64,000 nucleotides of DNA from Microbulbifer variabilis (GTDB taxonomy: Bacteria; Pseudomonadota; Gammaproteobacteria; Pseudomonadales; Cellvibrionaceae). The stretch is from positions 62,001-126,000 of the forward strand of contig NZ_JAIVKI010000015.1 of assembly GCF_020524905.1 (NCBI RefSeq), written 5' to 3'. Each line of letters opens with the position of its first letter. The first letter of the stretch is position 1. Of this stretch, positions 9,573-17,967 are shown one piece after another. A program made the position numbers and the translations under genes. Below the pieces are notes generated by a model, which worked only from the letters and a program-made list of their open reading frames with translations, was not told where the DNA came from and ran no database searches.

Positions 9573-10079
9573 TTAAGCCTTCAGTAAAAGTCCACTATCG
9601 ATTAAGGCATAGTCATCTTGCTGCAAAGATGAATTAGCCATCGAATCAGCCAATAAGAGTTCACTACGACAATTTTCTGCAAGATCAATATATCGACTTA
9701 ACTCAGCCTCAAAGTTACTGTAATCTGCCCTAGAAAAATCAAACATCCCCACCAAATTTACAACCTCGGTAATTCCATTCACCAGCAGAACTGGATGGCC
9801 TGGAGAAAAATTCACATAGTTCCACATACATATTTTAAGCAAATGATTTTCACGTGCTGCGCCCGGAGAATCCAAACTCATAATATCGACTTCAAAAATC
9901 ACACTATCACTATCCTGATCGACAGTAACGGTGATAAGCATGCCTTGTGGTGTAGCAAGCCCACATCGAGAATTTTCATCTAACGCAAGGTCATAAATAC
10001 CTATCCTACGCCCCAACTCACGTATATAATCATCAAAAATATTACGCATCATGCCACTCTTAAGATACAAAATTAACAT
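9573..10079 (-). CDS. Class I (CesT-like) T3SS chaperone
   Basis: 168 aa, acidic. The pattern is alpha helix (FDDYIRELGRRIGI), strands (GMLITVTVD, SVIFEVDIM), NHLLKICMWNYVNF and a C-terminal helix. This is the SycE/CesT fold of small homodimeric chaperones that bind the N-terminus of one effector. The likely client is the 765-aa product just downstream. The true start may be Met10 or Met11 (MMRNIFDD); the longer start is kept because CAGGG sits just upstream of it. A box at 10162-10189 suggests co-regulation with the T3SS. Confidence 0.65.
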   Translation of the reverse strand: MLILYLKSGMMRNIFDDYIRELGRRIGIYDLALDENSRCGLATPQGMLITVTVDQDSDSVIFEVDIMSLDSPGAARENHLLKICMWNYVNFSPGHPVLLVNGITEVVNLVGMFDFSRADYSNFEAELSRYIDLAENCRSELLLADSMANSSLQQDDYALIDSGLLLKA

Positions 10080-10161
10080 CGACCCTGCTCAATAAAGGGG
10101 AACCTCGACACTAAATATAGTATCCAACAATTATATGAACATAATATTTCTGCCTAAGAGG

Positions 10162-10189
10162 CATTAGTATTTTTATCTTATTTTAGGCC
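10162..10189 (-). promoter_or_regulatory. Putative T3SS activator box, chaperone/effector unit
   Basis: On the minus strand this reads CCTAAAATAAGA followed by TAAAAATACTAATG. It resembles the two-part A-rich box found before the other T3SS units, though its last motif is TAATG rather than TAAAG. It lies about 83 bp upstream of the chaperone start. This is the weakest member of the set. Confidence 0.35.
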
Positions 10190-10334
10190 AGAAACGGAGT
10201 ATAAGCTATCCGTTAACGCTCAACTTTAAACTGATGAATTAAAACTTAAGATAGCAGTGGTTTCAGAAAGGCGGCACCAACTCAACGAAACCGAACTGCA
10301 AACAGGCGCTAAAAGAAAAATCTACGAATACGGC

Positions 10335-10955
10335 TTACATAAAGTCTACATGCGACTCAAGTGAGCGCTGAATTACAGATAACTGAGATTCCAATGATAA
10401 GTTCAGTATTCCTATTGGCGTTTCAAGAATACAACTACCAAGAGCCACTTTTTCATCGGAAACCACTTCAAAGTTAGCCAGGGTGGGATACTCTTTTAAA
10501 AGTTCAATAATTTTCTGCTTTGCTTGCTCAAATTGAGCTGGCGCCACAAGTAACCTAGCGGTTTCAACATTATAATAAACCGCTACAGAGCTTTCGATAA
10601 GCTTAATTAGCTGCGTATCATTATCCAGGTCGCCAAGAAATTTCTGAAGTACAAGCTTAACAAGCTGTAGTATCTCATCTTGTTGAGAATCCAAAAACTT
10701 TCTACAAAGCTGGAGCGTCGAAAGCATTGCTTCGCTTTGCTCAGAATGTGCTGCCTCAAACCCATCTCTATAACCTTGGTCATACCCCGCTTTTACTGAC
10801 GCCTCGGAATTGGCGATTATCTCAGAAGCCGATGCTTCAGCTCGAGCAAGAATGTCCTGGGACTTTAGATATATCGCATAATCCTCTTTTTTGATGATCT
10901 TTTGATCCGCATGAATGCAGATAGAATCAGGGACTATTTCAACAAAGCTGCGCAT
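10335..10955 (-). CDS. sctL: T3SS stator protein SctL (YscL family)
   Basis: 206 aa, the usual YscL/HrpE length. It has an N-terminal helical part with an Ala/Glu-rich stretch (ARAEASASEIIANSEAS), a GYRDGFEAA motif typical of the FliH/YscL group, and a C-terminal domain binding the ATPase N-terminus. SctL bridges the ATPase SctN to the cytosolic sorting platform. Its start lies inside the 3' end of sctK (22-bp overlap). It is the last gene of the sctC-to-sctL operon. Confidence 0.88.
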   Translation of the reverse strand: MRSFVEIVPDSICIHADQKIIKKEDYAIYLKSQDILARAEASASEIIANSEASVKAGYDQGYRDGFEAAHSEQSEAMLSTLQLCRKFLDSQQDEILQLVKLVLQKFLGDLDNDTQLIKLIESSVAVYYNVETARLLVAPAQFEQAKQKIIELLKEYPTLANFEVVSDEKVALGSCILETPIGILNLSLESQLSVIQRSLESHVDFM

Positions 10956-11668
10956 TCAGGCTCCAAATATTTCACTAATTTACCTGTCAAAAGGCAGGTC
11001 TGATTATCGATTACCGGATCCAACTGCCACTCATCAATTAATTCGAGTGTTTCTTGCTCTGGAAACCTCATTCTATAAAGCGTCTTCCAGTTTTCCAACA
11101 AATCCCTGCCTGGCATTTCGTATAATCGAGATATCATGTAAAACAAAGTTTTGAAAAAAACAACTTCACCCACCTCAATAAAAACATCAGCTTTCGATAT
11201 CGAAAAATTAGAAAAGTTAACTTTGGATTTGACTTGATCAAAAACTGACGGGCGACTGCGCAAGAGAAAAGGTGCTAAATTTTCGAGATTTTGTAAAGTA
11301 TTTTGAGGTAATAGAGTGAATAAATCATGTCTTGTTGTCCGCTCAATGATATGGTCCAACTTCATATCAAGACACAAATAACCCATCATCAACATGATGC
11401 GCTTCAGAGCCTCTGGCGAAGCAAACAAAAGCTTTGTTAGTGGGACATCAAAAAATGACCAATCAAGGTTACTTATACCTAAATGACGCCTAATCAGTAT
11501 CTGCGCGCATGGTCTATTTAGAAGCTCAGCAGGAGTTTCTTCAAACAAGCTTTCCAAGCGACTCGCATGCACCCACTTGACTGGGCAATAAGTCATTTTG
11601 AGCCACATCAAAAATATCGGATCTTGTAGCTCCTTCTTGTATTCTTTCTTACTTATAGTTGCCATCAA
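10934..11668 (-). CDS. sctK: T3SS sorting-platform adaptor SctK (YscK family)
   Basis: 244 aa, soluble and helical, with no recognisable catalytic motif. Placement between sctJ and sctL is the conserved Ysc order, and length and composition (MWLKMTYCPVKWVHASRL near the N-terminus) fit YscK/OrgA-type adaptors. SctK links the SctQ pods to the inner-membrane ring. The call leans on synteny because this family diverges strongly in sequence. Confidence 0.75.
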   Translation of the reverse strand: MMATISKKEYKKELQDPIFLMWLKMTYCPVKWVHASRLESLFEETPAELLNRPCAQILIRRHLGISNLDWSFFDVPLTKLLFASPEALKRIMLMMGYLCLDMKLDHIIERTTRHDLFTLLPQNTLQNLENLAPFLLRSRPSVFDQVKSKVNFSNFSISKADVFIEVGEVVFFKTLFYMISRLYEMPGRDLLENWKTLYRMRFPEQETLELIDEWQLDPVIDNQTCLLTGKLVKYLEPECAALLK

Positions 11669-11677
11669 ATATCAATA

Positions 11678-12280
11678 TTAAATATCGGAATAGTTGGAAA
11701 TAGCAGGAAATATAACAACTGCTACATTTTCATAATCAAGCTGATCTACTGAATTCGCAACCATTGCCTTTATCTGTGGAATGTAAGATTTCATTGCTAC
11801 CCTACTATCATATTTGATGAATACAGAAGCTTTAACCAGAGTGTTTTTATTGCTAGCTTTTGAGTTTTTACTCCCTTCCTCAGTTGGAAGCACCAAATGA
11901 ACCTTGGCAGTAAGGACACCGTCAATATTCGACAAAGTCGAAGCAATATCCTGAGACATGGCAAATGTATAACGAGCACTATCCGCCATTGGCGACTGTA
12001 TCAACCCCCCCTGAGGAAAAACTTCATTAATTGTTGCGTACTTCTTTCGGGGGTATGAGTGCCTGGACAACAACTCTACTGCTCGGGTAAGCTGAGACTC
12101 CTCAACTAGTAAAGTGATGCTCCCCCCCTTGCCCGCGGCCTTACTGGCTGACACTCCCTCAGACAATAACAAAGCAAGCATTTCATTACCCTCTTGCTCT
12201 TCAAGTCCGGTATATAAGTCTACTTTACATGCAGAGACTAAGACGCATGCAACAATCAATAAAATTCGCAGACTAAACAT
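11678..12280 (-). CDS. sctJ: T3SS inner-membrane ring lipoprotein SctJ
   Basis: 200 aa. The lipobox LVSAC places lipidated Cys at residue 18, followed by the family signature LYTGLEEQEGNEMLALLL. The two ring-building domains are present (LLVEESQLTRAVELLSRHSYPRKKY; VHLVLP ... SVDQLDYENVAVVIF). It stops right after the second domain, with no C-terminal transmembrane helix such as YscJ and PrgK have. EscJ-type proteins are similarly short. It forms the periplasmic inner ring with SctD. Its start overlaps the sctI stop by one base. Confidence 0.92.
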   Translation of the reverse strand: MFSLRILLIVACVLVSACKVDLYTGLEEQEGNEMLALLLSEGVSASKAAGKGGSITLLVEESQLTRAVELLSRHSYPRKKYATINEVFPQGGLIQSPMADSARYTFAMSQDIASTLSNIDGVLTAKVHLVLPTEEGSKNSKASNKNTLVKASVFIKYDSRVAMKSYIPQIKAMVANSVDQLDYENVAVVIFPAISNYSDI

Positions 12281-12603
12281 TATTGTGCCTTGAGCAAGGT
12301 ATCGACATTCTGCGTGCTTTTTGAGATACCTTTACTAATTAGCTCTTGTTGGATAGTAATTTCTGCAATCTCAAACTGTAACCTAAGTAAATCGACAGGC
12401 TTGATTTCATCAACTCTTAGAGCAGACTCAATTTCATTCGTCTTAGCTCCGATTTCCTGCTTAGTATCTGAAATAATCTGAAAAAACTTATCGCCAAGGG
12501 TGGCCTCAGAGGTCAAAACGTCATCATGATTTTGAGAAAATCCACCCGGATCTGAAAGGGGCGAGTCAAATGCGACGGGCTGAACACCAGAAACTGCATC
12601 CAT
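12280..12603 (-). CDS. sctI: T3SS inner rod protein SctI (YscI family)
   Basis: 107 aa, typical of YscI/PscI. The N-terminus is disordered. The C-terminal half is a helix pair (DLLRLQFEIAEITIQQELISKGISKSTQNVDTLLKAQ) with the family's 'L..Q......Q.E...K..SK....VDTL' pattern. It builds the rod that anchors the needle in the basal body. It lies between yscG and sctJ; no SctH/YopR-like gene intervenes, unlike in Yersinia. Confidence 0.88.
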   Translation of the reverse strand: MDAVSGVQPVAFDSPLSDPGGFSQNHDDVLTSEATLGDKFFQIISDTKQEIGAKTNEIESALRVDEIKPVDLLRLQFEIAEITIQQELISKGISKSTQNVDTLLKAQ

Positions 12604-12615
12604 ATTAATACCTTA

Positions 12616-12993
12616 CTATTCTCCTATCTGTGTACAAATTTCTCTAGCCAATTTTTTGCTTGCGCAATCAGCAGAGGATTCTATCAATCGATGACAAAGC
12701 TTTTCAGCCTCCTCAACCCTGCCGGATCGCCACAAAGCTAGAGCTAGATAACTATGGGGTGTATCTAACTGATCGCTATGCTCTTCACACCAAGGCTCAA
12801 GTAGATCTATCGCTGACTTAATATTATCACTGTAAATAAACAATAATGAACGCAAGCTCAGCTTGGAAATATCACTGACGGACTCCGCCTCCAACATGCT
12901 GATAATGCTGTCAGATTCGTCAATCATGCCTTCCAAGAGACCACTAACTGCGATCTCAGCCAGCGCTTTATTCAGTTCCATTTCTTTTTTCAC
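12616..12993 (-). CDS. yscG: Needle chaperone YscG-like (TPR fold)
   Basis: 125 aa, helical, with TPR-like spacing (YLALALWRSGRVEEAEKLCHRLIE). In Ysc-class systems YscG together with YscE wraps the needle protein and keeps it unpolymerised in the cytoplasm. It follows sctF with a 4-bp ATGA overlap, exactly the family's gene order, and the yscE-like gene lies on the other side of sctF. Confidence 0.75.
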   Translation of the reverse strand: MKKEMELNKALAEIAVSGLLEGMIDESDSIISMLEAESVSDISKLSLRSLLFIYSDNIKSAIDLLEPWCEEHSDQLDTPHSYLALALWRSGRVEEAEKLCHRLIESSADCASKKLAREICTQIGE

Positions 12994-13238
12994 ATTTTTT
13001 GAACTATCGACATAGATGCATCTTTGACAACTTTATTGATAGTGGACACAACGTTCATAACAACTGACCACTTTGCCACAGATGCATTGAAATTCGCCAA
13101 TGCTGCCGGATCATCGGGATTTGCGGCTAAAGTTGCCGATTGCGTATTCATTTCTGTACTTACCTGACTGGCGGCTGGAGACAACACAGCTGAAGCAGAT
13201 TCGATAGAGAAACTGGTATCGATTGGTGTATAAGCCAT
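12990..13238 (-). CDS. sctF: T3SS needle subunit SctF
   Basis: 82 aa, the canonical needle length. The signature NPDDPAALANFNASVAKWSV precedes an amphipathic helix ending STINKVVKDASMSIVQKM, as in YscF and PscF (where Q..K ends the helix). It polymerises into the extracellular needle. Neighbouring yscE- and yscG-like chaperone genes support the assignment. Confidence 0.93.
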   Translation of the reverse strand: MAYTPIDTSFSIESASAVLSPAASQVSTEMNTQSATLAANPDDPAALANFNASVAKWSVVMNVVSTINKVVKDASMSIVQKM

Positions 13239-13295
13239 TATAACTTCCTCATTTAATTACGATTCACTATAAATTATAGCGTTACTATTAATTTT

Positions 13296-13502
13296 CTACT
13301 GCGCCAAATACTCGATACCCAGCCTTTTCACAATAATCTGGGCACTTTCTATTGCAGTTAGTCGACTTCTTACAGATTGAAAATCAGCTGGTGCTTGAGG
13401 TAATCTCAATTGGCTCTCCCAATAGCGATGCTGATTATTCAAATAATCCAAAATACAACTACTGGTTGTATTTCTATGTCTATATGTATCTGAATCTATC
13501 AT
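13296..13502 (-). CDS. yscE: YscE-like needle co-chaperone
   Basis: 68 aa, all helical, within the YscE/PscE size range. Pattern: a first helix (SSCILDYLNNQHRYWESQLRL) and a second helix (FQSVRSRLTAIESAQIIVKRLG). It sits between sctD and sctF, the standard yscD-E-F order. It is predicted to form a heterotrimer with the needle subunit and YscG. Sequence identity in this family is low, so position carries much of the weight. Confidence 0.7.
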   Translation of the reverse strand: MIDSDTYRHRNTTSSCILDYLNNQHRYWESQLRLPQAPADFQSVRSRLTAIESAQIIVKRLGIEYLAQ

Positions 13503-13515
13503 TATTAAAACCAGA

Positions 13516-14925
13516 TCAATTGGTTAAAAAGCTGTATTCGGTACTTGGATTTTTTTGCCTATAATCCTCATAACTTAACGTATAGGATCTTTGACCACGG
13601 GTCAATGTAACCTCACCTTCGGAAAAAGCTTGCAGGTTAACCCCATTAGGTAGCCTGGCTCCTACCAAATACCTCTTACCATTTTTATACACTACATAAG
13701 GTGTAGAACCAGAGCGAACGGCAGAAATTCCAAAATCTGATAGTGTTCGTGGTTGCTTCTGAAGTCCAGGACTAACGTAAGCCAGTCTAGGGCGCTCCCC
13801 CACTCTTGTGCGAAAATCGGATATAACAGATTCAAGTAGTCGCCTTTCCTCTGTGTTAAGCCGGCCAACAATTATTATCTCATCGCCCTTGTCTTCATAG
13901 ACTAATGAAGCAGAAAACGGGTAATTAGAAAGCATTGCCTTAATACGTTCGAGAGGCTGAGATTCCCGAGTTGGAATAGCATCCCAACCTTTTAAACCTG
14001 GGATGTCTGAAAGCAGTACTTTCTTGGCCTGCTCCCAGGATTTTGCGAAATCTCCATCCGTCATTGCTACCAAGTGCCCAGGTTTGCTCCCTTGTTTAAT
14101 ATTTTCTGCAACCAATCCCAAATTCGAAAGTATCAAACGTGCCGAATGTTGCATCTTTTCGATACTAAAAACATCTGTGGTTATTGATGAAGAAATCTTT
14201 TCAAGCTGAGAATGTAACCTTGCCAAAAGGACATCATCTTTTACATATCCAGAAACCAATAAGTTTCCAGACTTAATATTTCCTTTAATCGAAAGCTCCT
14301 TGTACTCACTTAATGAGAGGAGCTCAGATAGCCTCCTACTTTCCTCAGATATAGGTCCATAGCTTGGGTTCGCCGCAGATATATCACTACCTTCGTCCGC
14401 TTTTTCCATAGAATAATCTGCAGACGCCAGATTAGAGTCGACGCTTTCCTGACCAACAAAATGGTATATCCCATAGGATATTAGGCCCACACCCATAGTC
14501 ACCAGAGCCAACGACTTCCTTCCAAACTTTTTAGATGCCTCTTTGGCTAAATTTTCATTCTCCGATACGGAGCTTCGAGTCTCAGAATTATCAATCTTAA
14601 AATTTAAGATTTCCTCCTCCCAATCATCTGACTCAGATCGCAAGGCGAAGCACAAATCACCAACGAAAATAACCTTCTGTTCTGGCAGATACTCATCGAG
14701 AGAAAATATATTATGATCAATTAAGACCGAGATATCACTTTCACAAACTTCTAATTTTACACCGGTATCATCAGGCTTAAGAATAACAAACTGATCGCTA
14801 GCCAGATTAGGCTTAAGAACCAAATCTGAGCGTTCTTCATCACTACCCAGCACCATATTCTCATGAAGCGGTACTTCAGCACCATAATGCTCGCTATTTA
14901 AAAATCTTAGCTTCCACCGATTCAT
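13516..14925 (-). CDS. sctD: T3SS inner-membrane ring protein SctD
   Basis: 469 aa. N-terminal cytoplasmic FHA-like domain (residues ~1-105), a single transmembrane helix at ~138-157 (LALVTMGVGLISYGIYHF), then a long periplasmic part with repeated BON/ring-building modules (SGNLLVSGYVKDDVLL; ASLVYEDKGDEIIIVGRL). SctD forms the outer annulus of the inner-membrane ring, binding SctK in the cytoplasm and SctC in the periplasm. Directly downstream of sctC as in Ysc operons. Confidence 0.9.
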   Translation of the reverse strand: MNRWKLRFLNSEHYGAEVPLHENMVLGSDEERSDLVLKPNLASDQFVILKPDDTGVKLEVCESDISVLIDHNIFSLDEYLPEQKVIFVGDLCFALRSESDDWEEEILNFKIDNSETRSSVSENENLAKEASKKFGRKSLALVTMGVGLISYGIYHFVGQESVDSNLASADYSMEKADEGSDISAANPSYGPISEESRRLSELLSLSEYKELSIKGNIKSGNLLVSGYVKDDVLLARLHSQLEKISSSITTDVFSIEKMQHSARLILSNLGLVAENIKQGSKPGHLVAMTDGDFAKSWEQAKKVLLSDIPGLKGWDAIPTRESQPLERIKAMLSNYPFSASLVYEDKGDEIIIVGRLNTEERRLLESVISDFRTRVGERPRLAYVSPGLQKQPRTLSDFGISAVRSGSTPYVVYKNGKRYLVGARLPNGVNLQAFSEGEVTLTRGQRSYTLSYEDYRQKNPSTEYSFLTN

Positions 14926-14952
14926 TATACTGCGCCATATTCCAGTTTAAGG

Positions 14953-16812
14953 TTAATTTATCGTTACCACTCGATAAGATTCTCCATCGGCATCCTCACA
15001 TGGAACGATACGCGTGGATAGCTTTGCGGACCTAAAGCTGTTACGTCTTTGCCTGGCTTCCAAAGCTGACTCGCAAAGTCCGGTCAAACCTAATTTGTGT
15101 ATATCCGGGTTATAGTTAGATACGTTAGAAAATTTATCAAGCCTGTGATCGTCCTCAAGACTCTCTTTTTTGTGTGAAAATTGAGAATCAAACAGGGAAT
15201 TTGGCAAAATTCTTGGACTCAACATAAAGAGCCTTACTAGTTGAGACTGAGTGTCATCGTTTCGCTTAAACAACCCCCCAAGTAAAGGCAATTCTGACAA
15301 AAAAGGCACACCTTCAGTATTACTCGTTGTCGCTTCACGGTAGTACCCGCCAATAAGTAGAGATCCACCATTTGGCACTGACGATCGTGTGTTAATTAAC
15401 GTATTTCTAATAGATGGTATCGAATCAACTCCGCCATCCGCCAAGCGATTAGCATCTTCAATTTCCACGTCAAGGCTAATCAGAGCCTTGTCTCCCATTA
15501 GCGATGCCCCCTCAACCACACGAGGTACGACTTTTAATAACGTACCAAAGGTAATTTGCTCAAGAGTCGCAACTCGCTCACCTTGAATTCGAACAAAAAA
15601 TGTCTCATTATTGTCAAGTAAGGCCTCCGTGCCATTTTCAGTTACCACTGCGGGCCTGGAAGTAACACGAGCTTTACCCTCAGATTCTAAAGCTCTTACC
15701 GTTGCCAAAAAGTCAGCATTTGTCTGAGTGAATAGGCTGTTATCAATTAGCGAATCTCCGGGCAAAATCAAATCTAAGAGACCACTCCCTTTACTAACGG
15801 CATCAACATTCCAATGAACACCCAGCTCCCGTAATGAATTCGTTGTAAGATCAATGATAACCAAGCTGATTTCAAGCTGTTCCCGAGGTCTGTCTAATTG
15901 AGCAATAAGATTTTCATATAAAAGAAGCCTTGATGCATAATCCTGAACAATAACCGAATTAGTACTGGGATCTGGGTATACCGATGCATGTGGGTGGGAT
16001 GCACCGCTAGAATAGCCTGAGTCTCGGCTTTCTTGTAAAATATTACCCGCACGGCGACTTAAAGGCTGATTAGTGGCTAACTCACTGTCACCTAGCGCTT
16101 CATCACGCCGAGGTGTGGAAACGCTCCTGCCAGTGGTAGCCTCTGGTGCCGAATCGGAACCGATCAGGCCTCTTAGAAGAGTCGCAACCCCAGGCAGCAC
16201 AACTTCTTGATCTCTAGCGGTAACTTTACGATCGATAGCAGATGCATATTTTAACCCATAAATTTGAATAACTAATTCATCATTTATTTCAGCGGAAACT
16301 CGCTCATTCAACATTTCCACTGTCTTATCGACCAATTCGAGATACCTAGGGGGTCCAGATATCATAACAATCCCATTTGCGCCTAAAGAACGCCATTCAA
16401 AGCGATCATCCCAAATCGATAATTCCTGCATTGTCCTCTTTAGGAGAGATGAATCAACCTTGGTCAGCAAGAAAAGCTTGCTTTCCATTTCATTAATTGG
16501 ATCGACATATAATGTCGCACCATCAAAGTACCATACCAGATCAAATGCGCCGGCAAGGAAGTCAAGCGCTTCCTTGCTATTAGCCTTCAGTAAATACCCG
16601 CTAAAATCACTATCGATACTTTCATTTATCTCTACCCCGAGGCGCGAATGTGTAGCAATCGCCGTCAGAACATCTCTGAGCGGCTGTTCTTCACCATAAA
16701 ATTCAAATGGCTCCCCTATAAGAGTCTGGGCATCCGCCCCACCAAAAGGGTGAAAAAAAACTATTGCCATCAAAAAAATAAAACTATGGCGTAATAAATT
16801 CACGATATTCAA
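14953..16812 (-). CDS. sctC: T3SS outer-membrane secretin SctC
   Basis: 619 aa. A Sec signal peptide (residues 1-28, ending GADAQ) is followed by N0 (FEFYGEEQPLRDVLTAIA), N1 and N3 domains and the secretin beta-barrel. The secretin signature near the end reads SSVPNGGSLLIGGY ... VPFLSELPLLGGLFKR ... LFMLSPRIL. It forms the outer-membrane ring. Its start overlaps the yscB-like gene by 29 bp. Residues ~545-619 form a C-terminal extension that could bind a pilotin; no classical pilotin gene is evident. Confidence 0.95.
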   Translation of the reverse strand: MNIVNLLRHSFIFLMAIVFFHPFGGADAQTLIGEPFEFYGEEQPLRDVLTAIATHSRLGVEINESIDSDFSGYLLKANSKEALDFLAGAFDLVWYFDGATLYVDPINEMESKLFLLTKVDSSLLKRTMQELSIWDDRFEWRSLGANGIVMISGPPRYLELVDKTVEMLNERVSAEINDELVIQIYGLKYASAIDRKVTARDQEVVLPGVATLLRGLIGSDSAPEATTGRSVSTPRRDEALGDSELATNQPLSRRAGNILQESRDSGYSSGASHPHASVYPDPSTNSVIVQDYASRLLLYENLIAQLDRPREQLEISLVIIDLTTNSLRELGVHWNVDAVSKGSGLLDLILPGDSLIDNSLFTQTNADFLATVRALESEGKARVTSRPAVVTENGTEALLDNNETFFVRIQGERVATLEQITFGTLLKVVPRVVEGASLMGDKALISLDVEIEDANRLADGGVDSIPSIRNTLINTRSSVPNGGSLLIGGYYREATTSNTEGVPFLSELPLLGGLFKRNDDTQSQLVRLFMLSPRILPNSLFDSQFSHKKESLEDDHRLDKFSNVSNYNPDIHKLGLTGLCESALEARQRRNSFRSAKLSTRIVPCEDADGESYRVVTIN

Positions 16813-17206
16813 ACTTAGCTATCTGATGAATAGGCATTTGATTAACTAACAGATCACAAAATCCGCAGTGGTAGTTTGTAATGTCAAAAAAATCGTTAAA
16901 AGAAACACTATTTGGCATTATGCTTTGAATACCGAAGCCGCCATCTTCTCGAGAAATCAAAGATAGTTTTAACCCTTTCCAAGCATAGCTTTTTCTCATG
17001 GCCTCCATCAAAAACTGCCTGCGTAACTCTTTTTCAACAACTAACCCCAAGCCGTAGCTGAGCAACACATATCCACCTCGATATTCAAGAAATTTTATCG
17101 AAAACTTTGAATCAAAATTCAACGTGTAAGATTCATCATCGCCCATAGCAGTCATAGGCACATGAATCTCCGAGCACAATGTAGATAGCTTGTCTTGTAG
17201 TGACAT
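16784..17206 (-). CDS. yscB: YscB-like T3SS chaperone
   Basis: A 140-aa CesT-fold protein. The start is set at Met14 of the longest frame (MSLQDKLSTLC), because AGGGAG lies just upstream of that ATG. Alternating helix and strands (YTLNFDSKFSIKFLEYRGGYVLLSYGL), a central helix with AMRKSYAW, then strands and a helix. Its position just upstream of and overlapping sctC equals yscB in Yersinia, where YscB pairs with SycN to chaperone YopN. A sycN-like gene and a YopN-like gatekeeper exist here too, so the same trio is inferred. Confidence 0.65.
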   Translation of the reverse strand: MSLQDKLSTLCSEIHVPMTAMGDDESYTLNFDSKFSIKFLEYRGGYVLLSYGLGLVVEKELRRQFLMEAMRKSYAWKGLKLSLISREDGGFGIQSIMPNSVSFNDFFDITNYHCGFCDLLVNQMPIHQIAKFEYREFITP

Positions 17207-17245
17207 GTCACTCCCTGTATCAAGCAAGGTCGCTATGGGCAACAA

Positions 17246-17299
17246 CCATACCGATGGTAAAGAAAAATTTCTTTCAAAATCAGCCGATTATTTTTATAA
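17246..17299 (-). promoter_or_regulatory. Putative T3SS activator box and -10, yscB-sctC operon
   Basis: On the minus strand the box (17271-17299) reads TTATAAAAATAATCG then GCTGATTTTGAAAG. About 20 of 29 positions match the box before ispG. A weak -10-like GTATGG lies exactly 19 nt further. The box ends 65 nt before the yscB start. Confidence 0.45.
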
Positions 17300-17468
17300 A
17301 ATAGACATTTAGGAAAATGCCTATTTATCTAAAAGCAATATAAAAACTTACATCGATAGAACCCTGATAAAGTCACCTACAACCGCTCACGTTTATCCTG
17401 CCCCCACTTTCATTTCAATATAAAATCAAGGGTAAAACGTACCGAAAATTGCCTGAAGGTTGTTACCC

Positions 17469-17936
17469 CTATACTTTTATGCCAAAATCGTTTTCCATTC
17501 TAATAGTTTCAAGTGACTGATCAGCTTTTTGTGAGCTGGGGCTACTAGAAAGGACTCCCTGCCAATAGATAGCGGCTTGATATAGTGCCTTTACTCTACT
17601 TGTGAATGATTCAATTTCTATAGCCTCTGCTTTCTCTTTGTCACATAGTACTACCTTTTGTGTCTCAGGATTTAGTGATAGGGTTGCATATTCACTAGCA
17701 ATCCATAAGTAATTCGCCTGCAACATTAATGTTGCAAAATGCTCCTCTTGACCATGAGGAATCTCACCAATGTCTATTGTTATGATAACAAGCTCACCCT
17801 GATCCTCCTCATGATAATAAATATGCATATCAATATTATCCCATGATATTCGGCATGCATCTTCAATCTGATCCATAAGGGGCTGCTGTAGATTTACCGC
17901 CAACTCTTGTATCAATCTCGAGAAATCTAGTTTCAT
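17469..17936 (-). CDS. Class I (CesT/SycE-like) T3SS chaperone
   Basis: 155 aa, acidic. The helix-strand pattern of secretion chaperones is clear: a first helix (FSRLIQELAVNL), strands (IDMHIYYHEEDQGELVIITIDIG), then the hallmark LMLQANYLWIASEYATLSLNPETQKVVLC. It follows sctU by 31 bp and so probably ends the sctO-U operon. No effector lies next to it, so it may be a multi-client chaperone for the unlinked effectors at 45-64 kb; that is inference. Confidence 0.75.
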   Translation of the reverse strand: MKLDFSRLIQELAVNLQQPLMDQIEDACRISWDNIDMHIYYHEEDQGELVIITIDIGEIPHGQEEHFATLMLQANYLWIASEYATLSLNPETQKVVLCDKEKAEAIEIESFTSRVKALYQAAIYWQGVLSSSPSSQKADQSLETIRMENDFGIKV

Positions 17937-17967
17937 AATTAACTCTCTTGTATTTTTTAATATTAAT

